Assembly: GCA_903840235.1 (NCBI GenBank)
Contig: CAIMFE010000128.1
Coordinates: 1 to 19,379, forward strand
DNA from: an uncultured Opitutia bacterium
GTDB taxonomy: Bacteria; Verrucomicrobiota; Verrucomicrobiia; Opitutales; UBA953
Length of the DNA: 19,379 bases
Direction of reading: 5' to 3'
Shown: piece after piece, positions 8,512 through 14,865 of the stretch
How positions within the stretch are numbered: position 1 is the first letter of the stretch
How the letters are laid out: each line of letters opens with the position of its first letter
Program-made: the position numbers and the translations under genes
Notes under the pieces: generated by a model
Database searches by the model: none
What the model was told of the DNA's origin: nothing
What the model saw: only the letters and a program-made list of their open reading frames with translations

Positions 8512-9825
8512 ATGCAAGAACTTTTACCGTATTTTTTTATAGATGTAGCCTGCGTTTTATTCTGCACCGGCCTCATTTGGAGAACCTTCACTCTTTGGCA
8601 TCCGTTCACATTGTATATTTTTTTCCATGTCTACAGTTTTACCTATCGGACTTATCAATTATGGAATGGGGCGCCGCCGATGTATGCAGAAAATCCCGCC
8701 GCCGACATTATTAAAAGTGATGAAATCATAAAAGGCTTATTAATTGCAGATCTAGCGATCATCGCCTTTGCCCTAGGTAGTTATATAGCCCAAAAAGTTT
8801 ATTTTAAAAATGTATCCAAGCCTGTCGGTAGGACGAATATCAACAAAACAATTATACTTTTAGTCTGTTTAGTTTGTCTCCCCCCTGGGATATTTGTGTT
8901 ACTCCAAACTAAAACGGGTATGACAACCCAAATTTTTTCTCAGTCGAGTTACTATCAAGTATTAGCCCTGTGGCCAATTTCTTGTCTTTATGTTTTGGTG
9001 TTTACCTATGGCTGGCGCTGGTGGACCAATCTCGGTGTGTTTCTATATCTATCGCTGGTGGCATTACAGGGTTACCACCGTACCATGTTGATTTTACCTA
9101 TTATTTTCTTTATCGTGATTTTTCTCCTAAAAAATCGTCGACGCTGGCTGGGGGTAGGAACGTTACTGCCGTTGCTCTTTTTATTTATTATTTTCGGGAG
9201 ATTAAAATATATCGGACGAGCATTTCAGAATAACGACTATAGTGAAATGATGTTTCAGGTTTCACAGTCCTTCAAACCATCGGTTGAGGGTGACGAACAG
9301 AGTTCTGAGCAGTTTTTAGATCAGTATTGCGGATTTATCTCAATGACAGATACGGCGCAGAAAGTGGGGTATGGAAGTAATTACCTGGGTATTTTAGTTT
9401 TACCAATACCAAGAGACATTTGGCCCAATAAACCAGGACAAGCAGATCACATCGCTGAAGTTTCAACCCCCACCCGTCAGTACGACCGAGAGGGTAGAAT
9501 TATAACTTATATTGGTGAATCCTACTATAATTTCCGATACCTTGGGGTCTTTTTCATATCACTGTTTTTCGGTTACTTTCTTACAAGGTGGTGTTTAGTT
9601 TCGGTCATTGGGCCTTATAGACGTTTAGGAGTTGTTGCTTATGCCCTGTTCTTTACGACGCTTATTCAATTTTACCGTGATGGCGTTTCCTCAATCGTCA
9701 TTTTCGGAATAGCCCACCAGATTCCATTTATCACGATATTTGTCTTACATAAAGCATTGGGTTCTGCTCTAAAAACCACCGATGAACCGCCTGCCCAAGC
9801 CCTTAGGGAATTTGGCCTAAAATGA
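8512..9825 (+). CDS. wzy: O-antigen/oligosaccharide repeat-unit polymerase (Wzy)
   Basis: This 437-residue integral membrane protein has about ten or eleven hydrophobic segments (near residues 5-24, 29-47, 74-94, 112-131, 150-166, 172-187, 190-206, 213-229, 343-358, 373-386 and 392-414). A large hydrophilic loop at about 231-340 carries LPIPRDIWPNKPG (297-309) and IGESYYNFRYLG (334-345), the recognisable signature of 'oligosaccharide repeat unit polymerase' proteins. It would join undecaprenyl-linked repeat units at the periplasmic face of the inner membrane, after Wzx flipping. Specific sequence is always diverse in this class, so the call rests on topology plus the two loop motifs. It sits inside the acyl-module genes: 9 bases after the ligase, with its stop overlapping the KAS III start (ATGA, 9822-9825). 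No Shine-Dalgarno is seen. Confidence 0.87.
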   Translation: MQELLPYFFIDVACVLFCTGLIWRTFTLWHPFTLYIFFHVYSFTYRTYQLWNGAPPMYAENPAADIIKSDEIIKGLLIADLAIIAFALGSYIAQKVYFKNVSKPVGRTNINKTIILLVCLVCLPPGIFVLLQTKTGMTTQIFSQSSYYQVLALWPISCLYVLVFTYGWRWWTNLGVFLYLSLVALQGYHRTMLILPIIFFIVIFLLKNRRRWLGVGTLLPLLFLFIIFGRLKYIGRAFQNNDYSEMMFQVSQSFKPSVEGDEQSSEQFLDQYCGFISMTDTAQKVGYGSNYLGILVLPIPRDIWPNKPGQADHIAEVSTPTRQYDREGRIITYIGESYYNFRYLGVFFISLFFGYFLTRWCLVSVIGPYRRLGVVAYALFFTTLIQFYRDGVSSIVIFGIAHQIPFITIFVLHKALGSALKTTDEPPAQALREFGLK

Positions 9826-10898
9826 AAACTGCCCTAAAAAATTTTAAGATACGCGCAATCGCTCTATCCACTGGTTCCGTTACAAGATCCTACATTGAAG
9901 ATGGATTGGCCCAAGGCATTCCTCAGATTAAGTTAGAACGAATATCTCAAACCATCGGCCTAAATATTCGGAAAACGGCACTGAATAATATCACCGCCTT
10001 AGATTTGTGTGAAGATGCTAGCCGCCGCCTCCTTAGACAGCTTGATTTAGATGTAAGTTCAGTTGACGCGATTATTTTTGTGACCCAGACGCCTGACTAT
10101 GCGCAACCGAACAACGCGTCGCTCCTGCATGGTCGATTGGGGTTAAGCCAAGATACGATGGCCTATGATATATCCATGGGCTGTTCGGGCTGGGTGTATG
10201 GATTGCATCAAGCTGCACTGCTCTGTGCACATGGTGGTTTGGGTAGAGTTTTACTTTGTGCGGGCGATACGCTTAGTCGAACAACTCATAAATTAGATCA
10301 ATCGATTAACCCACTTTTTGGTGATGCTGGTTCGGCTACTTTAATTGAACGAAGCGGGGCAGAAGATACGATGTATTTTATGTTTGGTACTGACGGTAGT
10401 ATGAGCTCAGCAATTAAAGTTCCCGCTGGTGGCTCGCGCGAACCTCTTACGAGTAAATCTAAAGAAGAACTTAAGGACAAATTCGGCAACATCACTACCC
10501 AAGAAAATTTACAAATGAACGGGGCTGATGTTTTTAATTTTACCTTAAGAGATGTGCCGCAGGCTATTCAGGCTGTGCTGACGCATGCAAATTATAAAGT
10601 AAGTGAGGTTGATGCATTAGTTCTCCATCAAGCTAATAAGTATATCGTTCAGTTAATTGGTCAGAAAACTGGCTTTAATCCTCAGCAAGTTCCGAACGCC
10701 GTATTTGAAAAATTTGGCAATCAAAGTTCAGCTTCCATTCCCTGTGTGCTTATCGATTCGCTAGGCGAGGCGTTAACAAAAAAAGCCGTCAAGGTGGTTG
10801 GTTGTGGTTTCGGTGTTGGGCTTTCCTGGGCAGCTTTTGCCGGTGAGATTGGTCCGGTTACAGTCTGCCCCATTCAACCTTACCCGCAAACCCCATGA
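9822..10898 (+). CDS. 3-oxoacyl-ACP synthase III family protein (KAS III)
   Basis: This 358-residue thiolase-fold protein has the complete KAS III catalytic triad: C121 in SMGCSGWVYGL, H269 in VLHQAN, and N300 in FGNQSSASIP. The N-terminal part has ITALDLCEDASRRLL and IIFVTQTPDY (84-93), and the C-terminal GCGFGVGLSWA glycine loop is intact. Canonical FabH condenses acetyl-CoA with malonyl-ACP to acetoacetyl-ACP. This one is longer than E. coli FabH (317), with an insert around 203-235 (GGSREPLTSKSK and beyond) common to KAS III homologues in glycan and secondary-metabolite loci. With the FabG-like SDR and ACPs it could make 3-hydroxybutyryl-ACP; acyl transfer without condensation is an alternative used by some KAS III relatives. 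Both ends overlap neighbours by ATGA (9822 and 10895). Confidence 0.92.
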   Translation: MKTALKNFKIRAIALSTGSVTRSYIEDGLAQGIPQIKLERISQTIGLNIRKTALNNITALDLCEDASRRLLRQLDLDVSSVDAIIFVTQTPDYAQPNNASLLHGRLGLSQDTMAYDISMGCSGWVYGLHQAALLCAHGGLGRVLLCAGDTLSRTTHKLDQSINPLFGDAGSATLIERSGAEDTMYFMFGTDGSMSSAIKVPAGGSREPLTSKSKEELKDKFGNITTQENLQMNGADVFNFTLRDVPQAIQAVLTHANYKVSEVDALVLHQANKYIVQLIGQKTGFNPQQVPNAVFEKFGNQSSASIPCVLIDSLGEALTKKAVKVVGCGFGVGLSWAAFAGEIGPVTVCPIQPYPQTP

Positions 10899-11116
10899 AA
10901 CAAACCGATCTTTTGATTGCCCTACAAAGTGATGTGGATTGTTTTTCGGGGGCGACCATCGATACGCCATTAGAAAGTCTTCCTCGTTGGGACTCTTTAT
11001 CTATATTATTGGTAATTTCGCATATTGAGGCTAACTATAAAATTATATTATCGGGCCAACAAATCCGCGAATGTCGAACCGTGAGAGATCTCCTAAATTT
11101 AATTCCAACCTTATGA
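10895..11116 (+). CDS. acyl carrier protein (second of two)
   Basis: This 73-residue protein has the usual ACP size. The attachment motif is RWDSLSILLVISHIE, with candidate Ser34 in W-D-S-L. Ahead of it is the 'TPLESLPRWDSL' loop typical of stand-alone ACPs in polysaccharide and NRPS-like clusters, and helix III/IV ends 'TVRDLLNLI'. It differs clearly from the first ACP (6166) in length and motif, so the two are not a recent duplication. It overlaps the KAS III stop (ATGA at 10895-10898), and its own stop overlaps the acyltransferase start (11113-11116). This placement makes it the likely carrier that presents the acyl group to that N-acyltransferase. Function is inferred from motif and position. 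Confidence 0.85.
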   Translation: MKQTDLLIALQSDVDCFSGATIDTPLESLPRWDSLSILLVISHIEANYKIILSGQQIRECRTVRDLLNLIPTL

Positions 11117-11739
11117 AGAATTTATATATTATTGGAGCGGGTGGTTTTGGCCGTGAAGTGTATACTTGGTTACAAAGCCATCCCCATTACCAAAAGGAAT
11201 GGCAAATCGCAGGTTTTTTAGATGATAACCTCGCGGCCCTCCAAAATTTCGGTGATTTTGCACCTGTGTCGGCGATTCAGGGACACGCGGTTAGCGCAAG
11301 AAATGTTTACGTCTGCGGGCTGGGTTTACCCGTAATGAAAACAAAAATTCTTAAAAACTTTTTATCAGCGGGTGCTGAGTTCATCAATTTTATTCATGCA
11401 ACTGCTACAATCGGCAGCCGAATTAAAATGGGTCAGGGAGTTTTTATTTGTCCAGGGGTTAGTATTTCTACCGATATCAGTATTGGTGACTTTGTTATGA
11501 TTGGTCCTAATTCAACGATTGGACATGATGCCACCATAGGAGATTGGACCACTTTATGTGCACAATGCGATGTCACCGGTAAGGTAAATATTGGAAACGA
11601 GGTTTTCCTTGGAAGCCGAGTGTCCATTATTCCTAGTATTAAAGTTGGCTCACGTTCTATCCTGGGGGCGGGTGCGGTAGTGATATCAAATGTACCCGAA
11701 GCCGTTACGATGGTTGGCAACCCAGCCCGAATTTTATAA
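11113..11739 (+). CDS. PglD/NeuD-type left-handed beta-helix N-acyltransferase
   Basis: This 208-residue protein has an N-terminal Rossmann-like nucleotide-sugar domain, MKNLYIIGAGGFGREV (the GxGGxG(R/K)E signature of the NeuD/PglD family), and a C-terminal hexapeptide-repeat left-handed beta-helix from about residue 95 (IHATATIGSRIKMGQG) to GNPARIL at the end. H138 in TIGHDATIGDW matches the catalytic His of PglD (His125 in Campylobacter). Family members acetylate the 4-amino group of UDP-4-amino-6-deoxy-GlcNAc or related sugars using acetyl-CoA. With an ACP gene directly overlapping (ATGA, 11113-11116) and KAS III upstream, the donor here may be a longer acyl-ACP. I chose the ATG at 11113 because it overlaps the ACP stop and starts exactly at the MKNLYIIGAGG strand; an upstream in-frame ATG at 11071 would add 14 residues unlike the family. 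Confidence 0.9.
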   Translation: MKNLYIIGAGGFGREVYTWLQSHPHYQKEWQIAGFLDDNLAALQNFGDFAPVSAIQGHAVSARNVYVCGLGLPVMKTKILKNFLSAGAEFINFIHATATIGSRIKMGQGVFICPGVSISTDISIGDFVMIGPNSTIGHDATIGDWTTLCAQCDVTGKVNIGNEVFLGSRVSIIPSIKVGSRSILGAGAVVISNVPEAVTMVGNPARIL

Positions 11740-11746
11740 ACCACTT

Positions 11747-12475
11747 ATGAAAAAATTTATCTTATATTTTGGTGGGTTTTTATTATTAAGTATTTTTGGT
11801 TTAATCGTTTATACGGAATTTTTAACCCCCCGCTCTCGTCGTTTCACGGGAAGCTTAGAAAAGGTTTTACCGCCTGATGGTTTTGATGGTTGGAAACGCG
11901 AAGCTATTCCGCTGGGCGATTCGAATGCGGCCAAAGCCAATGTGCAGGGCATTTTAAATTATAGTCAGGCGGTGCAGTATTTATACACCAAGAATAAATC
12001 GCAGTTTCTGATTTATGTAGCCTATTGGGAGCCCTCGACTGTGTCGGTGGCTGATGTCGGTACACACAATCCCGACTCCTGTTGGGTAAATAATGGCTGC
12101 ACGCGCACGGATCGCGATTATGCCGTGGCTGGTACGGTGGGTACGCGTGCCTTACAGCCTTATGAATATGGACAGTATATCACCCCGCAGGGTCCTCGAC
12201 AAAATGTATTGTTTTGGCACTTGGTAAATGGACAGCCTAATCGTTACGCCGATCAAGAACAAGGCTGGCGCGCAGGACTTAAAGGACGCCTCGAAAGATT
12301 TCCCTTACTCATCAAAGACTTCAAAGAATTTGGCCTTAATCAAAAGAACGAACAAATGTTTATTCGGATTTCCACCTTTCAGCCCATAAAAAATTTACTC
12401 GCTGACCCTGCAAACGAGAAAATTTTTAACGCCTTAGAAGAAATCGGAATTTTTCAAAACCAAGCCTGGAAATAA
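11747..12475 (+). CDS. exosortase-associated EpsI-like domain protein
   Basis: This 242-residue protein has one N-terminal membrane segment (about residues 4-22, FILYFGGFLLLSIFGLIVY) behind KK, followed by a soluble, presumably periplasmic domain. Its pattern resembles the EpsI/DUF3485 proteins that accompany exosortases: 'GWKREAIPLG' near residue 48, a Y-rich region, and a THNPDSCW block (106-113) equivalent to the family's H-S-P-x-x-C motif, with C112 and C118. A later 'VLFWHLVNG' strand fits the same family. No exosortase and no PEP-CTERM-type substrate is in the window. In exopolysaccharide loci EpsI-type proteins occur with EpsH-like exosortases; the biochemical function is unproven. The start at 11747 places the charged/hydrophobic N-terminus at the beginning; an ATG at 11690 would overlap the preceding gene by 50 bases and is rejected. 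Fold call is moderate. Confidence 0.68.
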   Translation: MKKFILYFGGFLLLSIFGLIVYTEFLTPRSRRFTGSLEKVLPPDGFDGWKREAIPLGDSNAAKANVQGILNYSQAVQYLYTKNKSQFLIYVAYWEPSTVSVADVGTHNPDSCWVNNGCTRTDRDYAVAGTVGTRALQPYEYGQYITPQGPRQNVLFWHLVNGQPNRYADQEQGWRAGLKGRLERFPLLIKDFKEFGLNQKNEQMFIRISTFQPIKNLLADPANEKIFNALEEIGIFQNQAWK

Positions 12476-12482
12476 TTTATGT
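12467..12482 (+). repeat. 16-base repeat at a gene junction, copy 1
   Basis: TGGAAATAATTTATGT spans the last codons and stop of the EpsI-like gene (Trp-Lys-stop) and the start of the aminotransferase gene. It is identical to bases 17055-17070. It covers the translation-start region and may be no more than two AT-rich, Shine-Dalgarno-free initiation sites that happen to match. Confidence 0.45.
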
Positions 12483-13600
12483 CACGCATTTATTTATCTG
12501 CACCTGATATCGGTAAAGCTGAACAAGCCTATGTGAATGAGGCTTTTGCCACTAATTGGGTTGCCCCGGTTGGCCCTCATATCGACGCGTTTGAAAAAGA
12601 ATTTTCTCAAGTCGTTGGGACAAAGTATGCGGTCGCCTTGTCCTCGGGCACGGCCGCCTTACACTTGGCGCTTCGTCTGGCGGGGGTAACGACTGGTGAT
12701 GAAGTCCTTTGCTCTTCTTTAACATTTATCGCTTCAGCTGCCCCAATTACTTACCTGGGGGCCCATCCAGTATTTATCGATTCCGATGAACAGAGTTGGA
12801 ATATGGATCCTTCTCTAGCGATTGAGGTTATCGAGAAAAAGGTACGCACTGGTAAAACTCCCAAGGCGCTAGTCTTAGTTCATTTATACGGTCAATCTGC
12901 CGACACCCAGCCCATTAAGGAATGCTGTGATAAGTATGGCATTAAACTCATTGAAGATGCCGCGGAGGCATTGGGAGCCACTTATAAGAGTGGTACGCCA
13001 GGTTCAATGGGTTGGGCTGGAATTCACTCCTTTAACGGAAATAAAATTATCACCACGTCCGGTGGAGGAATGCTGGTCACCAATGACGAGAAACTCGCGA
13101 CGACGGCGCGGTTTTTATCCACTCAAGCCCGCGACCCTGCGCCACACTATCAACACACGACGATTGGTTATAATTATCGTATGAGTAATATTTGCGCGGG
13201 TATCGGACGTGGCCAATTAATCGAGTTAGATAAGAAGGTTGCCCGCCGGAGAGCCCATTTTGAAGCCTACCGAAAAGCTTTCGAAGGTTTACCAGGTTTT
13301 ACAATGCAACCCGAGGCGCCTTGGGGTAAATCTACTCACTGGTTAAGTTGTTTAACTATCAACCCACTGAAATCAAAATTATCGGCAGAAGATATCCGAC
13401 TCGCCCTCGAAAAATCAAACATTGAATCCCGACCCGTTTGGAAACCTTTACATTTACAGCCCGTTTTTAGTTCAGCGGAGTATCATGGAAGGGGAGTTAG
13501 CGACAAAATATTCTCGGAAGGGTTATGCATTCCTTCAGGCTCAGGTTTAACCGACACTGATCGGCAAATGGTAATTAACACGATAAAGAATTTATTTTAA
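12479..13600 (+). CDS. PglE-like DegT/DnrJ/EryC1/StrS aminotransferase
   Basis: This 373-residue PLP-dependent sugar aminotransferase is full length. It has SSGTAALHLALRLAGV (55-70), EDAAEALGA (159-167) with D160 contacting the pyridine nitrogen, and SFNGNKIITTSGGG (184-197) with Schiff-base K189. The opening (IYLSAPDIG, NWVAPVGP), 'STQARDPAPHYQH' and 'IGYNYRMSN' strongly resemble Campylobacter PglE, which converts UDP-4-keto-6-deoxy-GlcNAc to UDP-4-amino-4,6-dideoxy-GlcNAc using glutamate. The matching 4,6-dehydratase (PglF/FlmA-type) is not in the window. The product would be the substrate of the PglD-like acyltransferase encoded just upstream. Other DegT substrates (dTDP-4-keto sugars, perosamine) remain possible. 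It starts three bases after the EpsI-like gene with no Shine-Dalgarno. Confidence 0.93.
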   Translation: MSRIYLSAPDIGKAEQAYVNEAFATNWVAPVGPHIDAFEKEFSQVVGTKYAVALSSGTAALHLALRLAGVTTGDEVLCSSLTFIASAAPITYLGAHPVFIDSDEQSWNMDPSLAIEVIEKKVRTGKTPKALVLVHLYGQSADTQPIKECCDKYGIKLIEDAAEALGATYKSGTPGSMGWAGIHSFNGNKIITTSGGGMLVTNDEKLATTARFLSTQARDPAPHYQHTTIGYNYRMSNICAGIGRGQLIELDKKVARRRAHFEAYRKAFEGLPGFTMQPEAPWGKSTHWLSCLTINPLKSKLSAEDIRLALEKSNIESRPVWKPLHLQPVFSSAEYHGRGVSDKIFSEGLCIPSGSGLTDTDRQMVINTIKNLF

Positions 13601-13629
13601 GAGATAAATTCAGCGTTTTTGTAATCAAA

Positions 13630-14847
13630 ATGTCACAGCCTGCCGTTATTGTTTTTGCTGGTCCACGCGACCGGTATGAATCCGCATTAGCGTTACAAGA
13701 AAACCAAGCATTAGAAGCCTTGGTTACAGAAGCTTACTTTTCAAAATTCTGGGCCCAGACAAATCTTTTAGGCAATTACTTTCATCGATTTGCCTCTCAT
13801 CGCCATCACCGTGATATACCATCACCTAAAGTAAACACATCATTAATCTCGCTCTATCATGTGATGGCCGCCCGTTTTAAACCACGTAAAAATTGTCCCC
13901 ACCTACACGCCAGTGATCGAAATCTAAGTATACTCGCAGCAAAATTAGCCATAGAGCGCCATGTGCCACTCATCGCTTATAGTTATTATGCCAGCGCTGG
14001 CTTCAAATTGATGGAAAATACTGGATTAAAAAAGATACTATTTCAGGTACATCCCCACGGAAAATTTCTACGTGAACTTTTTACCGCTGAAATAGAAAAG
14101 TGCCCCGAAGCCCGTAGTTCGATCATGGAAGAGACCGAAATGTCTCCCTTGTATGATGATAATAACGATTCATTCACCCAGGCCGATGGAATCATCTGTG
14201 CAAGCTCCTTCACGAAATTAAGCTTAAATAAAGTCGGCTCTACGGCGCCCACCGATGTAGTTAATTACGGTGTCGATATCGAATTATTTTCACCGCGAAC
14301 TTCTTTCCCTACAGCCAAGACATTTACGGTTGGCTTCATCGGGGCACTTTCCCAACGCAAAGGAGCACGTTATTTACTCGGGGCTTTGGCTAAATTTCCT
14401 AAAGGTTCGATCAAGCTGATTATTTATACGCGCGCAGCAATTAACAAAGAGCTCATCAAGGGTTTTGAGTCGGTGGAGGTAGAGGTACGCCAAGGGCTGA
14501 ATGACAAACAATTGGCTGAAGATATTAAACAATGTGATATCATGGCACTACCCTCAATTGCGGAAGGGTTTGGATTAGTCATTCTTGAATCTATGGCCTG
14601 TGGCGTGCCCGTTCTTTGTACGACAAGCACGGGGGGTCTGGATATAATATCTCATCGTCAGGATGGTTTTGTGGTTCAGCCTGGAAGTGTAGAGTCGATT
14701 TATGAAATACTAGATTGGGGTCTCAGAAATAGACATGAGCTGTTTCAAGTTGGCCAAGCCGCACGTAAAAAAGCAGAAAACTTTACTTGGGCTAGTTATC
14801 GTCGCCATTTTTTTGCCTCATACCGCGAGTTAATAAATAAAAAATAA
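13630..14847 (+). CDS. glycosyltransferase family 4
   Basis: This 405-residue GT-B glycosyltransferase of the GT4 group has a poorly conserved N-terminal acceptor domain (MSQPAVIVFAGPRDRYESAL) and a clear donor domain. VVNYGVDIELFSP (210-222) leads to FIGALSQRKGARYLL (236-250), and LPSIAEGFGLVILE (307-320) contains the E-x7-E pair (E312, E320) that binds the nucleotide-sugar in retaining GT4 enzymes. SMACGVPVLCTTSTGG closes the site. The acceptor domain has the H-rich 'HRFASHRHHR' stretch at 52-61, unremarkable otherwise. Donor and linkage cannot be assigned. It lies 29 bases after the aminotransferase, the largest gap in the window, and 18 bases before the flippase gene, consistent with assembly of the repeat unit made here. 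Confidence 0.92.
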   Translation: MSQPAVIVFAGPRDRYESALALQENQALEALVTEAYFSKFWAQTNLLGNYFHRFASHRHHRDIPSPKVNTSLISLYHVMAARFKPRKNCPHLHASDRNLSILAAKLAIERHVPLIAYSYYASAGFKLMENTGLKKILFQVHPHGKFLRELFTAEIEKCPEARSSIMEETEMSPLYDDNNDSFTQADGIICASSFTKLSLNKVGSTAPTDVVNYGVDIELFSPRTSFPTAKTFTVGFIGALSQRKGARYLLGALAKFPKGSIKLIIYTRAAINKELIKGFESVEVEVRQGLNDKQLAEDIKQCDIMALPSIAEGFGLVILESMACGVPVLCTTSTGGLDIISHRQDGFVVQPGSVESIYEILDWGLRNRHELFQVGQAARKKAENFTWASYRRHFFASYRELINKK

Positions 14848-14865
14848 ATTTCTGCTCAGCTTAAT

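Noticed and set aside
11071..11112. Upstream ATG for the NeuD-type acyltransferase
   Set aside because: It would add 14 residues unlike the family and overlap the ACP gene by 46 bases; the ATGA overlap start at 11113 matches the family's N-terminus.
11433..11744. 103-residue open frame on the minus strand opposite the acyltransferase gene
   Set aside because: It lies wholly antisense to the hexapeptide-repeat coding region, has no recognisable domain, and is explained as a shadow of the repetitive codons of the real gene.
11690..11746. Upstream ATG for the EpsI-like protein
   Set aside because: It lies deep within the acyltransferase gene and would place 19 extra residues before the positively charged start of the membrane segment.
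12927..13184. 85-residue open frame on the + strand inside the aminotransferase gene
   Set aside because: It overlaps the PLP-lysine region in another frame and has no protein-like features.
6166..13600. Flagellin glycosylation island rather than O-antigen/capsule synthesis
   Set aside because: The resemblance is to the vio gene set only; no flagellar gene is present, and Wzx and Wzy in the same operon indicate lipid-linked polymer synthesis.
13601..13629. Possible internal promoter or terminator in the largest gap (29 bases) before the second GT4
   Set aside because: No inverted repeat with a T-run and no convincing -10/-35 or Bacteroidota-type promoter pair could be made out.
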